This document shows, piece by piece, positions 7,758 to 17,743 of a stretch of DNA of 64,000 nucleotides. The notes below the pieces were generated by a model. It worked only from the letters and a program-made list of their open reading frames with translations. It was not told where the DNA came from and searched no databases. Position 1 is the stretch's first letter; every line of letters starts with the position of its first letter. The position numbers and the translations under genes were made by a program. Origin of the DNA: Anditalea andensis. GTDB lineage: Bacteria > Bacteroidota > Bacteroidia > Cytophagales > Cyclobacteriaceae. The stretch is taken from NCBI RefSeq assembly GCF_000714815.1, contig NZ_JMIH01000016.1, forward strand, positions 124,001-188,000, written 5' to 3'.

Positions 7758-10118
7758 ATGAAAAAATGTTTTACTTTATTTTTCTTTACTTTACTTTGGA
7801 CCCAATATGGATTTTCTCAAAGTGAATTATCCGTACCAAAGATAATGAAAGACCCGGCCTGGATGGGTACTTTTCCTTCAAACATCAGATGGGATGAAAA
7901 AGGAGAAACTATTTATTTTAACTACAACAAAGAAAAAGATCCTGCGGATTCTTTGTACAAAATTAGCCTAAAAAATACTGACCAGATCAGTAAAGTCGGA
8001 ACTTCTGAAAGGCACAACCTAATCCCCTCTTCGAGTGTAATTAACAAAGACCGTACAAAAAAAATATATGTATCCGATCAAAGGTTGATGTCCCTGGATG
8101 TTAAAACCCAACAATCTTCCGAAGTTCTTCATTGGAACTCATCTATTAGCAACCCACAGTTTTTAGGAAAAGGTAATTTGGTAGCATTTGAATCTGAAAA
8201 CAACATCTACTTATATCATCTTGACGAAGGTAACTTACGAAAACTAACAAATATTAAATCAGGAGATGAACCTAAGAAAAAAGAGTCCGAACTGTCAGAA
8301 AAGGAAAGTTGGCTGAAAAAAGATAACCTTGATCTACTTGCTGTAATAAGAGAGCGGGAAGAGAAAAAAGAGGATTCAGAATCTTACCGGAAGGCTGTGG
8401 CCAAAAAGGAGCCATATACCTTCTTCACCGGTAAAAGGGGTGTTACCAATATGAGCATTTCTCCCGATACTGCCTATGTAACCTTTGCTCTGGTATCCAG
8501 AGATACAGATACCAAGAGAACCAATGTACCTGATTATACAGACGCTTCCAGTTATACAGTCAATCTACCTTCGAGGCCAAAAGTAGGGGAAGAACCTGTG
8601 AAGATAGAACTTGCCATTTATGATCTGAAAAGAGATACCGTTTATATGGCTGACTTAAATGGGCTCCAGGGCATAGAAGACCTTCCTGATTATGTGACGG
8701 ATTACCCGGATAGGGAGTGGAAAAAGGAGGCCAGAAAAGTTATTCCATCAAAAGTTTACTTTTCCGACAATAGTCAATATGCGGTATTGAGCATAAGATC
8801 TCAGGATAATAAGGACAGATGGATAGCATCTTTAAATATGGCCAACGGAGAAATAAATACTTTGGACAGGCAGCGTGATGAAGCGTGGATAGCAGGCCCC
8901 GGTTTAGGCTATTCTATGGGTGGAGGCACTTTTGGCTGGTTACCTGACAACAGACATATTTACTTTCAGTCAGAGGAGAGTGGATATTCTCACTTATATT
9001 TAATAGACGTGACCAATGGTACCAAAAAAGCACTTACTGAAGGAAATTATGAAGTTTTTGATCCATTTATTTCACTAGATAGTAAATCTTGGTATTTTAC
9101 CAGCTCGGAGGTTCATCCTGGTGAACGGCACTTCTATAGGATGCCCTTAATGGGAGGCAGAAAAGAGAAACTGACGACGATGGAGGGTAATAATAACGTG
9201 GCACTATCACCAGATGAAAAGCACCTTGCCATATTGTTTTCTGACAGTAACAATCCATGGGAACTGTATCTCCAGCCTATAAACAAACAGCAGACGACCC
9301 AACTAACAAGCGGCCAAACAGAAGAATTCAAAGCTTATAACTGGCGGAAGCCCGAGTTGATAAGATTTGAAGCACAGGACGGAGCCATGGTTCCTGCCAG
9401 ACTTTATGTTCCAGCAGAAGATAAAAGAAATGGGGCAGCGGTAATTTTTGTTCACGGGGCAGGATATTTACAAAATGTGCACAAATGGTGGTCCTCCTAT
9501 TTTAGAGAATATATGTTCCATAATTTATTGACCGATTTGGGCTATACGGTTCTTGATATTGACTATAGAGGAAGTGCAGGGTATGGAAGGGATTGGAGAA
9601 CAGGGATTTATAGACATATGGGTGGAAAAGACTTATCTGACCAAGTGGATGGAGTAAGACATTTAGTTTCAAATTATAATGTAAATCCGGATAAAATAGG
9701 AATATATGGTGGCAGCTATGGAGGGTTTATCACACTTATGGCACTTTTCAATGAACCGGGCACCTTTAAAGCTGGAGCTGCTCTCCGATCTGTTACAGAT
9801 TGGGCGCATTATAATCATCCATATACTTCTAATATCTTAAACGAGCCATATAATGACCCTATAGCTTACAGAAGGTCGTCTCCCATTTATTTTGCAGAAG
9901 GTTTAGAAGGGAATCTTTTGATAGCACATGGTATGGTCGATGTAAATGTTCATTTTCAGGATGTGGTAAGATTAGCCCAAAGGCTGATCGAACTGGAAAA
10001 AGATAACTGGGAAATGGCCCTTTATCCCGTAGAGGACCACGGCTTTGTAGAACCCAGCAGCTGGACGGATGAATACAAAAGGATATTAAAACTATTTAAT
10101 GAAACATTACTGAAATGA
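7758..10118 (+). CDS. exported S9 family prolyl oligopeptidase / dipeptidyl peptidase IV-like
   Basis: The 786-residue serine peptidase begins with a signal peptide (about residues 1-20, ending FSQ). Residues 30-520 form a beta-propeller with PD40/DPPIV-type repeats. The C-terminal alpha/beta-hydrolase carries the nucleophile Ser653 in YGGSYGGF, with Asp728 in MVDVNVHF and His761 in EDHGF. It should cleave short proline- or alanine-containing peptides in the periplasm. The stop overlaps the ATG of the gamma-glutamyltransferase gene by four bases, so both are cotranscribed and may act together in peptide or glutathione-type substrate breakdown. Confidence 0.9.
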   Translation: MKKCFTLFFFTLLWTQYGFSQSELSVPKIMKDPAWMGTFPSNIRWDEKGETIYFNYNKEKDPADSLYKISLKNTDQISKVGTSERHNLIPSSSVINKDRTKKIYVSDQRLMSLDVKTQQSSEVLHWNSSISNPQFLGKGNLVAFESENNIYLYHLDEGNLRKLTNIKSGDEPKKKESELSEKESWLKKDNLDLLAVIREREEKKEDSESYRKAVAKKEPYTFFTGKRGVTNMSISPDTAYVTFALVSRDTDTKRTNVPDYTDASSYTVNLPSRPKVGEEPVKIELAIYDLKRDTVYMADLNGLQGIEDLPDYVTDYPDREWKKEARKVIPSKVYFSDNSQYAVLSIRSQDNKDRWIASLNMANGEINTLDRQRDEAWIAGPGLGYSMGGGTFGWLPDNRHIYFQSEESGYSHLYLIDVTNGTKKALTEGNYEVFDPFISLDSKSWYFTSSEVHPGERHFYRMPLMGGRKEKLTTMEGNNNVALSPDEKHLAILFSDSNNPWELYLQPINKQQTTQLTSGQTEEFKAYNWRKPELIRFEAQDGAMVPARLYVPAEDKRNGAAVIFVHGAGYLQNVHKWWSSYFREYMFHNLLTDLGYTVLDIDYRGSAGYGRDWRTGIYRHMGGKDLSDQVDGVRHLVSNYNVNPDKIGIYGGSYGGFITLMALFNEPGTFKAGAALRSVTDWAHYNHPYTSNILNEPYNDPIAYRRSSPIYFAEGLEGNLLIAHGMVDVNVHFQDVVRLAQRLIELEKDNWEMALYPVEDHGFVEPSSWTDEYKRILKLFNETLLK

Positions 10119-11839
10119 GACCTGTAAAAATACTTCAAATATCTTTATATATATTACTTGTATCCAGTATATTATCTTGCAATCAGCCAGGTACATTTAC
10201 TAGGCAAATTGGTCTTCAGTCCGAAAGACAAATTGGCCCCATGGCTGATTCAGCTATGGTGGTATCCGCCCATCCTCTGGCTTCTGAAGTAGGTGTGGCC
10301 ATCATGAAAAAAGGGGGTAACGCAGTTGATGCTGCCATAGCGGTACAGTTTGCCTTGGCAGTGGTATTTCCAGAGGCTGGTAACATCGGCGGTGGAGGTT
10401 TTTTTGTCATCCGGGAAAGCAATGCCAACTATCATACTTTAGACTTCCGGGAAAAGGCTCCTATGAATGCCAGCCGGGATATGTATCTCGATGAAAGTGG
10501 TGAAGCCATGGAAATGAAAAGCCAGAGGGGCGCTTTAGCAGCTGGCGTTCCCGGAGCAGTGGATGGGATGTTAAAGGCATATGAAAAATTCGGATCTTTA
10601 CCATGGGGAGTACTGATTGATCCATCCATCAAATTAGCGGAAGAGGGATTTCTATTAACCGAAGATGAGGCTCAGAAATTTAACAATACCAAAAATACCT
10701 TCAGGGAATATTCAAGCATAGATCCTATCCAGTTTACAGGAAAAGAATGGAAAGAAGGCGATAGACTTATTCAGCGTGAGCTGGCAGGGACACTTAAGAG
10801 GATAAAGGAGCATAAAAGAGACGGCTTCTATAGCGGACCTGTAGCTGAATATATTATAGAGGAAATGCAAAGAGGTGGTGGTATTATTTCGCAAAAGGAC
10901 CTGGATAGCTATGAAAGTGTCTGGCGAGTGCCACTGGTAGGAAAATATAAAGATTATAAAATCATCACCATGGGTCCTCCCAGTAGTGGCGGCATCATCA
11001 TCCTACAGATGCTGGCTTTGCTGGAAAAATACGATCTAGATATTAATCCAGAAAAATATGACCAATACCTACACCTAAAGACCGAACTGGAAAGGAGAGT
11101 TTATGCAGACAGGGCTGCTTATATGGGTGATGCGGATTTCTATGATGTTCCAGTGAAGCAATTGCTTTCTCAAGATTATTTGAAAAATAGATTTTTGGAT
11201 TATAATCCTGATCGAGCCACTCCTTCATCCGCCATTATGGAAGGAATCATGCAGGCTGAATCTGAAGAAACCACTCATTTCTCCATAGTTGATCCCAAAG
11301 GTAATGCTGTTTCTGCCACCACGACCATCAATGGCTTCATGGGATCTTATGTAGTAGTAGATGGGGCAGGGTTTATTTTAAATAATGAAATGGATGATTT
11401 TTCTATTAAGCCTGGATTTCCTAATATGTATGGTCTACTGGGGGGTGAAGCCAATAAGATAGAGCCTGGTAAAAGAATGCTTAGCGCTATGACGCCCACG
11501 ATACTGGAGAAGAACGGAGCTCTTTATATGGTGGTAGGTACTCCGGGGGGATCCACGATACCCACATCAGTTTTTCAAACGATAGTCAATGTTATAGAAT
11601 TTAATTTAAGCATGCAGGAAGCTGTCTCCAGCCGTAGGTTCCACAGCCAATGGAAACCTGATCATATATTTTATGAAAGAGGAAGTCTAGATGAAAACCT
11701 AAAAAATAAAATGGAAAGTAAAGGCCATAAATTTCAGGAACGTGGACCAATAGGAAGGGTGGATGCTATACTCATTACCCCTAATGGATTGGAAGGGGGA
11801 GCAGACCCAAGGGGAATGGATACTGCCGTAGGTTTTTAG
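10115..11839 (+). CDS. ggt: gamma-glutamyltransferase, lipoprotein
   Basis: The 574-residue Ntn-hydrolase cleaves gamma-glutamyl bonds such as in glutathione. The N-terminus ends in a lipobox (LSC at about residue 22), so the enzyme is probably anchored in the envelope. The ASEVGVAIMKKGGNAVDAAIA segment is the family start. The autoprocessing site and nucleophile is Thr386 in the EETTHFS motif, which divides large and small subunits. The substrate-binding GTPGGST-type loop is near residue 487. It overlaps the preceding peptidase gene by ATGA and is closed by a terminator. Confidence 0.93.
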   Translation: MRPVKILQISLYILLVSSILSCNQPGTFTRQIGLQSERQIGPMADSAMVVSAHPLASEVGVAIMKKGGNAVDAAIAVQFALAVVFPEAGNIGGGGFFVIRESNANYHTLDFREKAPMNASRDMYLDESGEAMEMKSQRGALAAGVPGAVDGMLKAYEKFGSLPWGVLIDPSIKLAEEGFLLTEDEAQKFNNTKNTFREYSSIDPIQFTGKEWKEGDRLIQRELAGTLKRIKEHKRDGFYSGPVAEYIIEEMQRGGGIISQKDLDSYESVWRVPLVGKYKDYKIITMGPPSSGGIIILQMLALLEKYDLDINPEKYDQYLHLKTELERRVYADRAAYMGDADFYDVPVKQLLSQDYLKNRFLDYNPDRATPSSAIMEGIMQAESEETTHFSIVDPKGNAVSATTTINGFMGSYVVVDGAGFILNNEMDDFSIKPGFPNMYGLLGGEANKIEPGKRMLSAMTPTILEKNGALYMVVGTPGGSTIPTSVFQTIVNVIEFNLSMQEAVSSRRFHSQWKPDHIFYERGSLDENLKNKMESKGHKFQERGPIGRVDAILITPNGLEGGADPRGMDTAVGF

Positions 11840-11855
11840 TAAATATTAAAACTAA

Positions 11856-11890
11856 ACAAGAACCAAGTATGCCTTGGTTCTTGTTATAAT
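11856..11890 (+). terminator. Rho-independent terminator after ggt
   Basis: A 12-bp perfect stem (ACAAGAACCAAG with CTTGGTTCTTGT) and five-base loop lie 17 bases after the stop, followed by a T-rich tract. Confidence 0.85.
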
Positions 11891-11979
11891 TTTTTCACAT
11901 CAGGTATTTGCCTTAAATATCGTATCTTGCATAAGATTTTTGCATTACGCCTAATAAAATTTTACATTATATATCATTT

Positions 11980-13212
11980 ATGACATTTGAATCATTATCA
12001 TTAATTCCTTCAATACTAAAAGCATTAGCTCAAGAAGGTTATACAGCTCCTACTCCAATTCAGGCCCAGGCTATCCCAGTAGTATTAAGAGGAAAAGATC
12101 TATTAGGCTGTGCCCAGACTGGGACAGGAAAAACTGCTGCCTTCGCGCTGCCAATCATCCAATTACTTCTTCAAAATAAAAATAACAATACTTCCAAAAA
12201 CCATATAAGATCTCTTATCGTCACTCCTACCCGAGAACTAGCCATTCAGATCGAAGAAAGCTTCAAAGTGTATGGTGGATTTACTGATTTAAAATATACC
12301 GTGATCTTTGGCGGAGTAAACCAGCATTCTCAGGTAAAAACCCTCAACCGGGGGGTAGATGTACTGATAGCCACTCCGGGAAGGTTGTTGGATCTTATCA
12401 ATCAAGGCATAATCAATTTGGGAAAAATTGAAATATTTGTCCTAGACGAAGCGGATAGGATGTTAGATATGGGCTTTATCCATGATGTAAAAAGACTTAT
12501 TGCCCTACTTCCGAATAAAAGGCAGTCCCTGTTTTTCTCTGCGACTATGCCTCCGGAGATTACAAAGCTAGCAAACACCATATTAGTTAATCCTGAAAGA
12601 GTAGAAGTCACCCCTGCTTCTACTACAGCTGAGACCATAGATCAATATGTATACCATGTAGATAAGCCAAACAAAAACCACCTTTTGATGGACCTTCTTG
12701 CAAACGAAGAAATCAAATCAGTCTTAGTGTTTACCAGAACTAAGCATGGGGCAGATAAAGTAGTTAAAGTACTTATTAAAAACGGGGTTAAAGCGGAAGC
12801 CATACACGGTAATAAAGCTCAAAATGCCAGACAGAGGGCCCTTAACAATTTTAAAACGCTACAGACAAGGGTATTGGTCGCCACAGATATAGCTGCTAGA
12901 GGCATTGATGTGGATAATCTAGGGTATGTTATCAATTATGAGATTCCAAATATTCCAGAAACTTACGTCCATAGGATTGGCAGATCAGGCCGGGCCGGTG
13001 GAGAAGGTACAGCTTATTCCTTCTGTGAAGGAGAAGAAGTAGAATACCTAAGGAAAATTGAAAAACTGATAGGGCAAAAAATTCCTGTCATAGGAGATCA
13101 TCCATACCCTAGCACCAATAAGGGCCATATCAAAACAGCAGAAAAACCTCTTCCCAGGGCCCGCAGAAAAACCGATGAGTCTAACCGGGGCTGGAGATCT
13201 AAGAAACAGTAA
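11980..13212 (+). CDS. DEAD-box ATP-dependent RNA helicase, RhlE type
   Basis: The 410-residue helicase has all core motifs in order: the Q motif with TPIQAQAIP, motif I AQTGTGKT (about 47-54), [23 protein letters not shown] in [17 protein letters not shown], and [12 protein letters not shown] short basic tail ([18 protein letters not shown]) follows, as in RhlE-like proteins of Bacteroidota. It unwinds RNA in ribosome assembly, mRNA turnover or cold response. It is monocistronic, flanked by terminators. Confidence 0.93.
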   Translation: MTFESLSLIPSILKALAQEGYTAPTPIQAQAIPVVLRGKDLLGCAQTGTGKTAAFALPIIQLLLQNKNNNTSKNHIRSLIVTPTRELAIQIEESFKVYGGFTDLKYTVIFGGVNQHSQVKTLNRGVDVLIATPGRLLDLINQGIINLGKIEIFVLDEADRMLDMGFIHDVKRLIALLPNKRQSLFFSATMPPEITKLANTILVNPERVEVTPASTTAETIDQYVYHVDKPNKNHLLMDLLANEEIKSVLVFTRTKHGADKVVKVLIKNGVKAEAIHGNKAQNARQRALNNFKTLQTRVLVATDIAARGIDVDNLGYVINYEIPNIPETYVHRIGRSGRAGGEGTAYSFCEGEEVEYLRKIEKLIGQKIPVIGDHPYPSTNKGHIKTAEKPLPRARRKTDESNRGWRSKKQ

Positions 13213-13227
13213 TTAAGCTTTATGCCT

Positions 13228-13264
13228 AAAAAAAACTCATCCAATATTTTGGATGAGTTTTTTT
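13228..13264. terminator. bidirectional terminator between helicase and OmpA genes
   Basis: A long A-stem-T hairpin pairs AAAACTCATCCAA with TTGGATGAGTTTT around a five-base loop, with A-run before and T-run after. It can end transcription of the helicase gene (plus strand) and of the convergent OmpA gene (minus strand). Confidence 0.85.
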
Positions 13265-13317
13265 CTGATAGAAATGGACTTTATTGTATCAGATAGAGAA
13301 AAATCTCCACCATCATT

Positions 13318-14955
13318 TTACTCTTCTATTACCATTTCTACCCTCCTATTCTTATTTCTGCCTTCTTCGGTCTGATTACTGGCAACCGGCCTGGATCCTC
13401 CCCACCCTGATACCCTTATTCTTTCAAAAGAAATACCTTGCTCTACCAGAAAATTTCTGATCTGGCCTGCGCGGTTCATCGACAGTTCTTTATTTAACTG
13501 AGGGTCACCCAAATTATCTGTATGGCCTTCAAGCCTAATCTTAATATCAGGATTATCATTAAGGAACTCAGCTATTTTTTGAAGGTTTGCCGTTGATCTA
13601 TCATCTGCCAGATCTGAAGTCCCTTTTTTAAAATAAATATCGTCCAATACGATGCTGGCACCTTTTACGATGGGAGTAAGGTAAATGGGTTCTGTCATTT
13701 GGTGTAAAACCCGAACGTTTAATACCTGTGGAAAATAGCCTTTGGCGCTGATTCTAATATCAATATCTTCAGAATAAACTGAACCCGCTTCTGTTTGACC
13801 TGTATTAGCTGATTCATCTACAACTGAGGTAGTATAAGGTATTTCTTCCAAAGTGTTAATATCCAAAACTGTTATGTCTCCAATTACCATTTTTTCAGGT
13901 TCGGATACCCTGTCATCTTCTATGATTACAGGCGGCGTTTTAGGAGGAGTGACTTCCTTTACATCCAATGCTACTGCTTCCTCTACTTCACCTACATTTA
14001 TCTCCTGGGTCACTTCGTTTACCATATCAGGACCTGCTTCTTCTTCTTCCGGGTAGATCGGATCTTCTGTAGTGTCTGCAGCTGCTATAGACACTTTGCT
14101 AATGAGTAAAATATCACCAAATCCTTCACTGTTTTGAGTGGTCGTAAACATTGCCATATCACCCAGTTCTATATATGCTAATTCTACTCCCGGAGAATTT
14201 ATGTCTGATAAGGGTACAGGTGCAGTCCATCTTTCCCAAGATTGATCCAGCCTTTGGGAATAAAATATGTTTCTACCTCCCGTAGTCCCGTGACCATTGG
14301 AGGAAAAATACAAAGTAAGGCCATCTTTGGACAGGGATGGTGTCATCTCCTGTTTATATGTATTGATGGTAGGGCCTAAATTTTGAGGGGAAGACCAGCT
14401 TCCATTGGATTGTAAGAAGCTAACATAAATATCTTCATTGCCATACGAACCAAATGATTCCAGGGATAAGACCATGATATTTCCCGCTTCATTAAGCCTT
14501 CCGCTAAAATGCCTGGAGTTGTTCCTAAAACTCCCCATATTCAATGCTTTCTCATAGGCCCAAGTACTCCCACTCAACACATATTGATGAATCCCCTGTT
14601 TTCTACTTGTACCGTCATGGTAAACCAGCATGGTATTTTCTGATGTAAAACCAACTACCACATCATTGCCTCCCGTAGAAATACCCTTTAGATGCACCGG
14701 ACTACCCCATTCAGAAACTCCAGTTTTAGGACTTCTCCAGATATCACCCAAATCTTGTTGTCCTCCAATATTTTGAGGATGAAGACCTAGAGAATAGTAT
14801 AGATCCCCATTGGGATGTGGGACAGGATGCTGTTCATCATAGATAGAATTTACATTAGTCAATTCCCGCTGGGCATAAATGTTATCTAAAGAACAAAAAG
14901 CAAGCATAGTGACTATGCCTGCTTTTAAACAATTCGATTTACTGATTTTGATCAT
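13318..14955 (-). CDS. OmpA family protein with PD40 repeats
   Basis: The 545-residue envelope protein has a signal peptide (about 1-28, ending IYAQ). A PD40/WD40-like beta-propeller covers residues 35-290 (repeats such as PSLSKDGLTLYFSSNGHG). A low-complexity acidic linker lies at 290-350. A beta-rich domain precedes the OmpA C-terminal peptidoglycan-binding domain (430-545, with LEGHTDNLGDPQLNKELSMNRA and GSRPVASN). It probably tethers the outer membrane to the cell wall. The gene follows the deoxyhypusine-synthase-like gene after three bases, so both are read together. Confidence 0.88.
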   Translation of the reverse strand: MIKISKSNCLKAGIVTMLAFCSLDNIYAQRELTNVNSIYDEQHPVPHPNGDLYYSLGLHPQNIGGQQDLGDIWRSPKTGVSEWGSPVHLKGISTGGNDVVVGFTSENTMLVYHDGTSRKQGIHQYVLSGSTWAYEKALNMGSFRNNSRHFSGRLNEAGNIMVLSLESFGSYGNEDIYVSFLQSNGSWSSPQNLGPTINTYKQEMTPSLSKDGLTLYFSSNGHGTTGGRNIFYSQRLDQSWERWTAPVPLSDINSPGVELAYIELGDMAMFTTTQNSEGFGDILLISKVSIAAADTTEDPIYPEEEEAGPDMVNEVTQEINVGEVEEAVALDVKEVTPPKTPPVIIEDDRVSEPEKMVIGDITVLDINTLEEIPYTTSVVDESANTGQTEAGSVYSEDIDIRISAKGYFPQVLNVRVLHQMTEPIYLTPIVKGASIVLDDIYFKKGTSDLADDRSTANLQKIAEFLNDNPDIKIRLEGHTDNLGDPQLNKELSMNRAGQIRNFLVEQGISFERIRVSGWGGSRPVASNQTEEGRNKNRRVEMVIEE

Positions 14956-14958
14956 TAT

Positions 14959-15930
14959 TTATTGGCCAAGTACAATTGCAAATACAAGTGGGGCCACTAT
15001 TGTCGCATCTGACTCAATCACATATTTTGGTGTTTCCAGTCCCAGTTTGCCCCAAGTGATCTTTTCGTTTGGTACTGCTCCTGAGTAAGAACCATATGAA
15101 GTAGTAGAATCAGAAATCTGACAAAAGTATCCCCAAAGCGGTACATTACCTCTTTGCAAATCCTGGTGCAACATTGGTACCACACATATAGGGAAGTCTC
15201 CTGCTATACCGCCTCCTATCTGAAAAAATCCTATGGTACTGTCGTCTTTAGCATTATTAGTATACCAGTCCGCGAGATAAATCATGTACTGAATACCTGT
15301 TTTTACAGTATGTACATTTTTAATATCTCCGGATATCACATGACCTGCGTACATATTACCCAATGTGCTATCTTCCCAACCCGGTACTATAAGTGGTAGA
15401 TTCTTTTTGGCAGCCTCCAGTAACCAGCTGTCTTTTGGATCGATTTGGTATGACTCTTCCAGTTTTCCTGATAGTAAAATTTTATAAAAAAATTCATGTG
15501 GGAAAAAGGACGCTCCGGCCTGATCTGCTTTTTCCCATTCTTCCAAGATTACGTTTTCAATCCTTCTCATCGCTTCCATTTCGGGGATACAGGTATCTGT
15601 GACCCGATTCATGTGCCGGTCCAAAAGATCTTGCTCCTGTGATGGGGAAAGTTCACGGTAATTGGGAATTCTTTCATAATAATCATGGGCTACCAGATTA
15701 AACACATCTTCCTCCAGATTGGCTCCTGTACAGGTGATGATCTGAACTTTGTCCTGTCTGATCATTTCTGCTAAAGATATGCCGAGCTCTGCAGTGGACA
15801 TCGCCCCAGCCAATGTGATCATCATTTTTCCATTGTTGTCCAAATGTGTCTTATAACCTTCCGCCGCATCTATAAGTGCAGCTGCATTAAAGTGTCTGAA
15901 ATTATGTTTAAGAAATGTAGTTACATTCAT
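14959..15930 (-). CDS. deoxyhypusine-synthase-family protein
   Basis: The 323-residue product aligns by eye with deoxyhypusine synthase: the NAD-binding LAGAMSTAELG near residue 42, QIITCTGANLEED, the DST-type NAD loop GWEDSTLGNMYAG, and the active-site WGK with Lys295 in the C-terminal ITWGKLGLETPK segment. Eukaryotic DHS transfers the aminobutyl group of spermidine to eIF5A. Bacteria lack that protein, and bacterial relatives are thought to make polyamines such as homospermidine. That role is an inference here. It is read just before the OmpA/PD40 gene. Confidence 0.82.
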   Translation of the reverse strand: MNVTTFLKHNFRHFNAAALIDAAEGYKTHLDNNGKMMITLAGAMSTAELGISLAEMIRQDKVQIITCTGANLEEDVFNLVAHDYYERIPNYRELSPSQEQDLLDRHMNRVTDTCIPEMEAMRRIENVILEEWEKADQAGASFFPHEFFYKILLSGKLEESYQIDPKDSWLLEAAKKNLPLIVPGWEDSTLGNMYAGHVISGDIKNVHTVKTGIQYMIYLADWYTNNAKDDSTIGFFQIGGGIAGDFPICVVPMLHQDLQRGNVPLWGYFCQISDSTTSYGSYSGAVPNEKITWGKLGLETPKYVIESDATIVAPLVFAIVLGQ

Positions 15931-15980
15931 TTTCTATATAGTGGGTTTAATTAACAAATTTACCAAAATTTAATGGGACA

Positions 15981-16007
15981 AAAAAAAGCCTGGCAAAAAC
16001 CAGGCTT
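15981..16007 (-). terminator. terminator after the OmpH-like gene
   Basis: An 8-bp stem (AAGCCTGG with CCAGGCTT) with a six-base loop lies 23 bases beyond the OmpH stop. Read on the minus strand it is followed by a run of U. Confidence 0.8.
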
Positions 16008-16030
16008 AAATACTTTTTGCAGCGTATGAA

Positions 16031-16642
16031 TTATTTTTTCTCTGCTGTCGACTTTGTAGCGTTATAGTTTGAATTGATGCCTTCTATCACTGAATTTGTT
16101 ACGTCGAGGTTGCCTTTAGCATACCATACCCCACCGCCTCTGGTATAGGAAAGGATCATTTCCAAATTGTTTTCCTCAGCATACGTATTTAGGTAGGCCT
16201 GAATCCTGTCATATACATCGTTATATAATTTGCTTTCGTCTGCAGACAATTCCTGCATCAGATTATCTCTATAAGAAACCAGGTTACGTTCTTTCTTGAC
16301 AAGTTCTTCTTCCTTGGCCCTAGCCTGGTTCATTGTCATTGAATTGGCAGACTGTTGGAAATTTGCCACTTCTTGTTCAAATCCTTTCGCTCTGTTGGAT
16401 AATTCGCTTTCGTATTTCTTGCCCTTATCTGCGATTTCAGCAGACCTTTCTTTGAAAAATTCAAAATTATTGATAACACTATCAGTATGAATATAGGCTA
16501 CTTTCATGTCAGCAATGGAAACTTCTGAATCCGCTGTGGTGGCAGATGGGGCAGTAGAATTTGTATTTCCTTGATTATCACAGGCTGTAAATGCCAATGC
16601 TGCAACACCTAAAACACCTAATACTTTACTAAATTTTTTCAC
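16031..16642 (-). CDS. OmpH/Skp family periplasmic chaperone, lipoprotein-like
   Basis: The 203-residue protein has a signal with a lipobox-like end (LAFTAC, Cys21) and a Ser/Thr/Asn-rich linker. A Skp-type body follows: MKVAYIHTDSVINNFEFFKE begins the core, a long coiled-coil arm covers about residues 75-150, and the C-terminus carries the beta-strand LEMILSYTRGGGVWYAKGNLDVT. Skp/OmpH proteins hold unfolded outer-membrane proteins in the periplasm. The lipid anchor is unlike E. coli Skp but is seen in related Bacteroidota proteins. Confidence 0.85.
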   Translation of the reverse strand: MKKFSKVLGVLGVAALAFTACDNQGNTNSTAPSATTADSEVSIADMKVAYIHTDSVINNFEFFKERSAEIADKGKKYESELSNRAKGFEQEVANFQQSANSMTMNQARAKEEELVKKERNLVSYRDNLMQELSADESKLYNDVYDRIQAYLNTYAEENNLEMILSYTRGGGVWYAKGNLDVTNSVIEGINSNYNATKSTAEKK

Positions 16643-16797
16643 GTCTGTTTTTTATTTATTCAACTTGGGGCAAATATAGTCAAACTATTCTTTTCACAAA
16701 TTATAATTTATTTGAATGATGTTAATTATGGTTAACAAATTATTTTCCTGAAATCAAGAGCCCCTTTTTGTAAAAAAGCCCAGCGTAAAGAAGGTCT

Positions 16798-17700
16798 TCA
16801 AAAAAATATATCCTGGGCCAAGCGATAGGTATTGGCATGTGCTTCGATGATATGGTTTATTTTTTCGGAATAGCCGCCGCCCATACAACACATAATAGGT
16901 ATGTTTTTTTCACGAGCTGATTCTAACACGATTTTGTCACGTTCACGGCACCCATGCATACTAATATTAAGTCTTCCCAACTTATCGGTAGCTAAAATAT
17001 CTACACCACATTGATATATGATAAAATCAGGGGCATAATCGATAAATAAAGGTTCTAAATGCTTTCTGAGATGACCCATATAGGCTTCATCCCCTGTCCC
17101 GTCCGGCAATGGAATATCCAGATCGGATTTTTCTTTATGCAATGGATAATTATGTGCACCGTGCATACTGAAAGTAAAAACTTCACCCCTTTCTTTAAAA
17201 ATTTCTGCTGTACCGTTTCCCTGATGTACGTCTAGATCTATCACCAAAATTTTATTTGCTAAATTATTCTCCAGCAAATAATTGGCAGATATGGCGATGT
17301 CGTTAAGCAAACAAAACCCTTCTCCCCTGTCCGTAAATGCATGGTGAGTACCACCCGCTATATTAAAAGCAATTCCATACTCAAGAGCGTACAAACACGC
17401 TTGGACTGAACCTGACATAATATGAATCTCCCGCTTTACTAGCAGTTCATTCACTGGAAATCCTGTTTTTCTGATTTCGGATTTGCTCAACTGCAAATCT
17501 TTCAATTTTTTAAAATAGGATGGATCATGGGTATTGATGATCCATCTTTCTATCAATTTTGGGGGCTCAAATAAGTTCTCTTTAGCAATAGTCCCTTCAT
17601 AAAGCAATTGCTCAGGTAGCAGATCATATTTTTCCATTGGAAATCTATGCCCGGGAGGAAGTGGATGCGCATATATAGGCGACCAGGCTATTTTTAGCAT
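16798..17700 (-). CDS. histone-deacetylase-family hydrolase (AcuC/AphA-like)
   Basis: The 300-residue metal-dependent hydrolase shows the HDAC superfamily motifs: the catalytic double His in GGTHHAFTDRGEGFC, the zinc-binding DLDVHQGNGT, a second metal Asp in CGVDILATDKLG, and GGGYSE near the C-terminus. Bacterial relatives deacetylate acetylpolyamines, acetyl-lysine of acyl-CoA synthetases or other acyl-amines in the cytoplasm. The substrate is not deducible. The deoxyhypusine-synthase-like enzyme nearby would fit a polyamine theme, but the two are separate units. It is probably cotranscribed with the upstream gene 43 bases away. Confidence 0.87.
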   Translation of the reverse strand: MLKIAWSPIYAHPLPPGHRFPMEKYDLLPEQLLYEGTIAKENLFEPPKLIERWIINTHDPSYFKKLKDLQLSKSEIRKTGFPVNELLVKREIHIMSGSVQACLYALEYGIAFNIAGGTHHAFTDRGEGFCLLNDIAISANYLLENNLANKILVIDLDVHQGNGTAEIFKERGEVFTFSMHGAHNYPLHKEKSDLDIPLPDGTGDEAYMGHLRKHLEPLFIDYAPDFIIYQCGVDILATDKLGRLNISMHGCRERDKIVLESAREKNIPIMCCMGGGYSEKINHIIEAHANTYRLAQDIFF

Positions 17701-17743
17701 GGATTCAGAATCTAAAAAAAACCATAATTTCGTAAAGCCCCAT

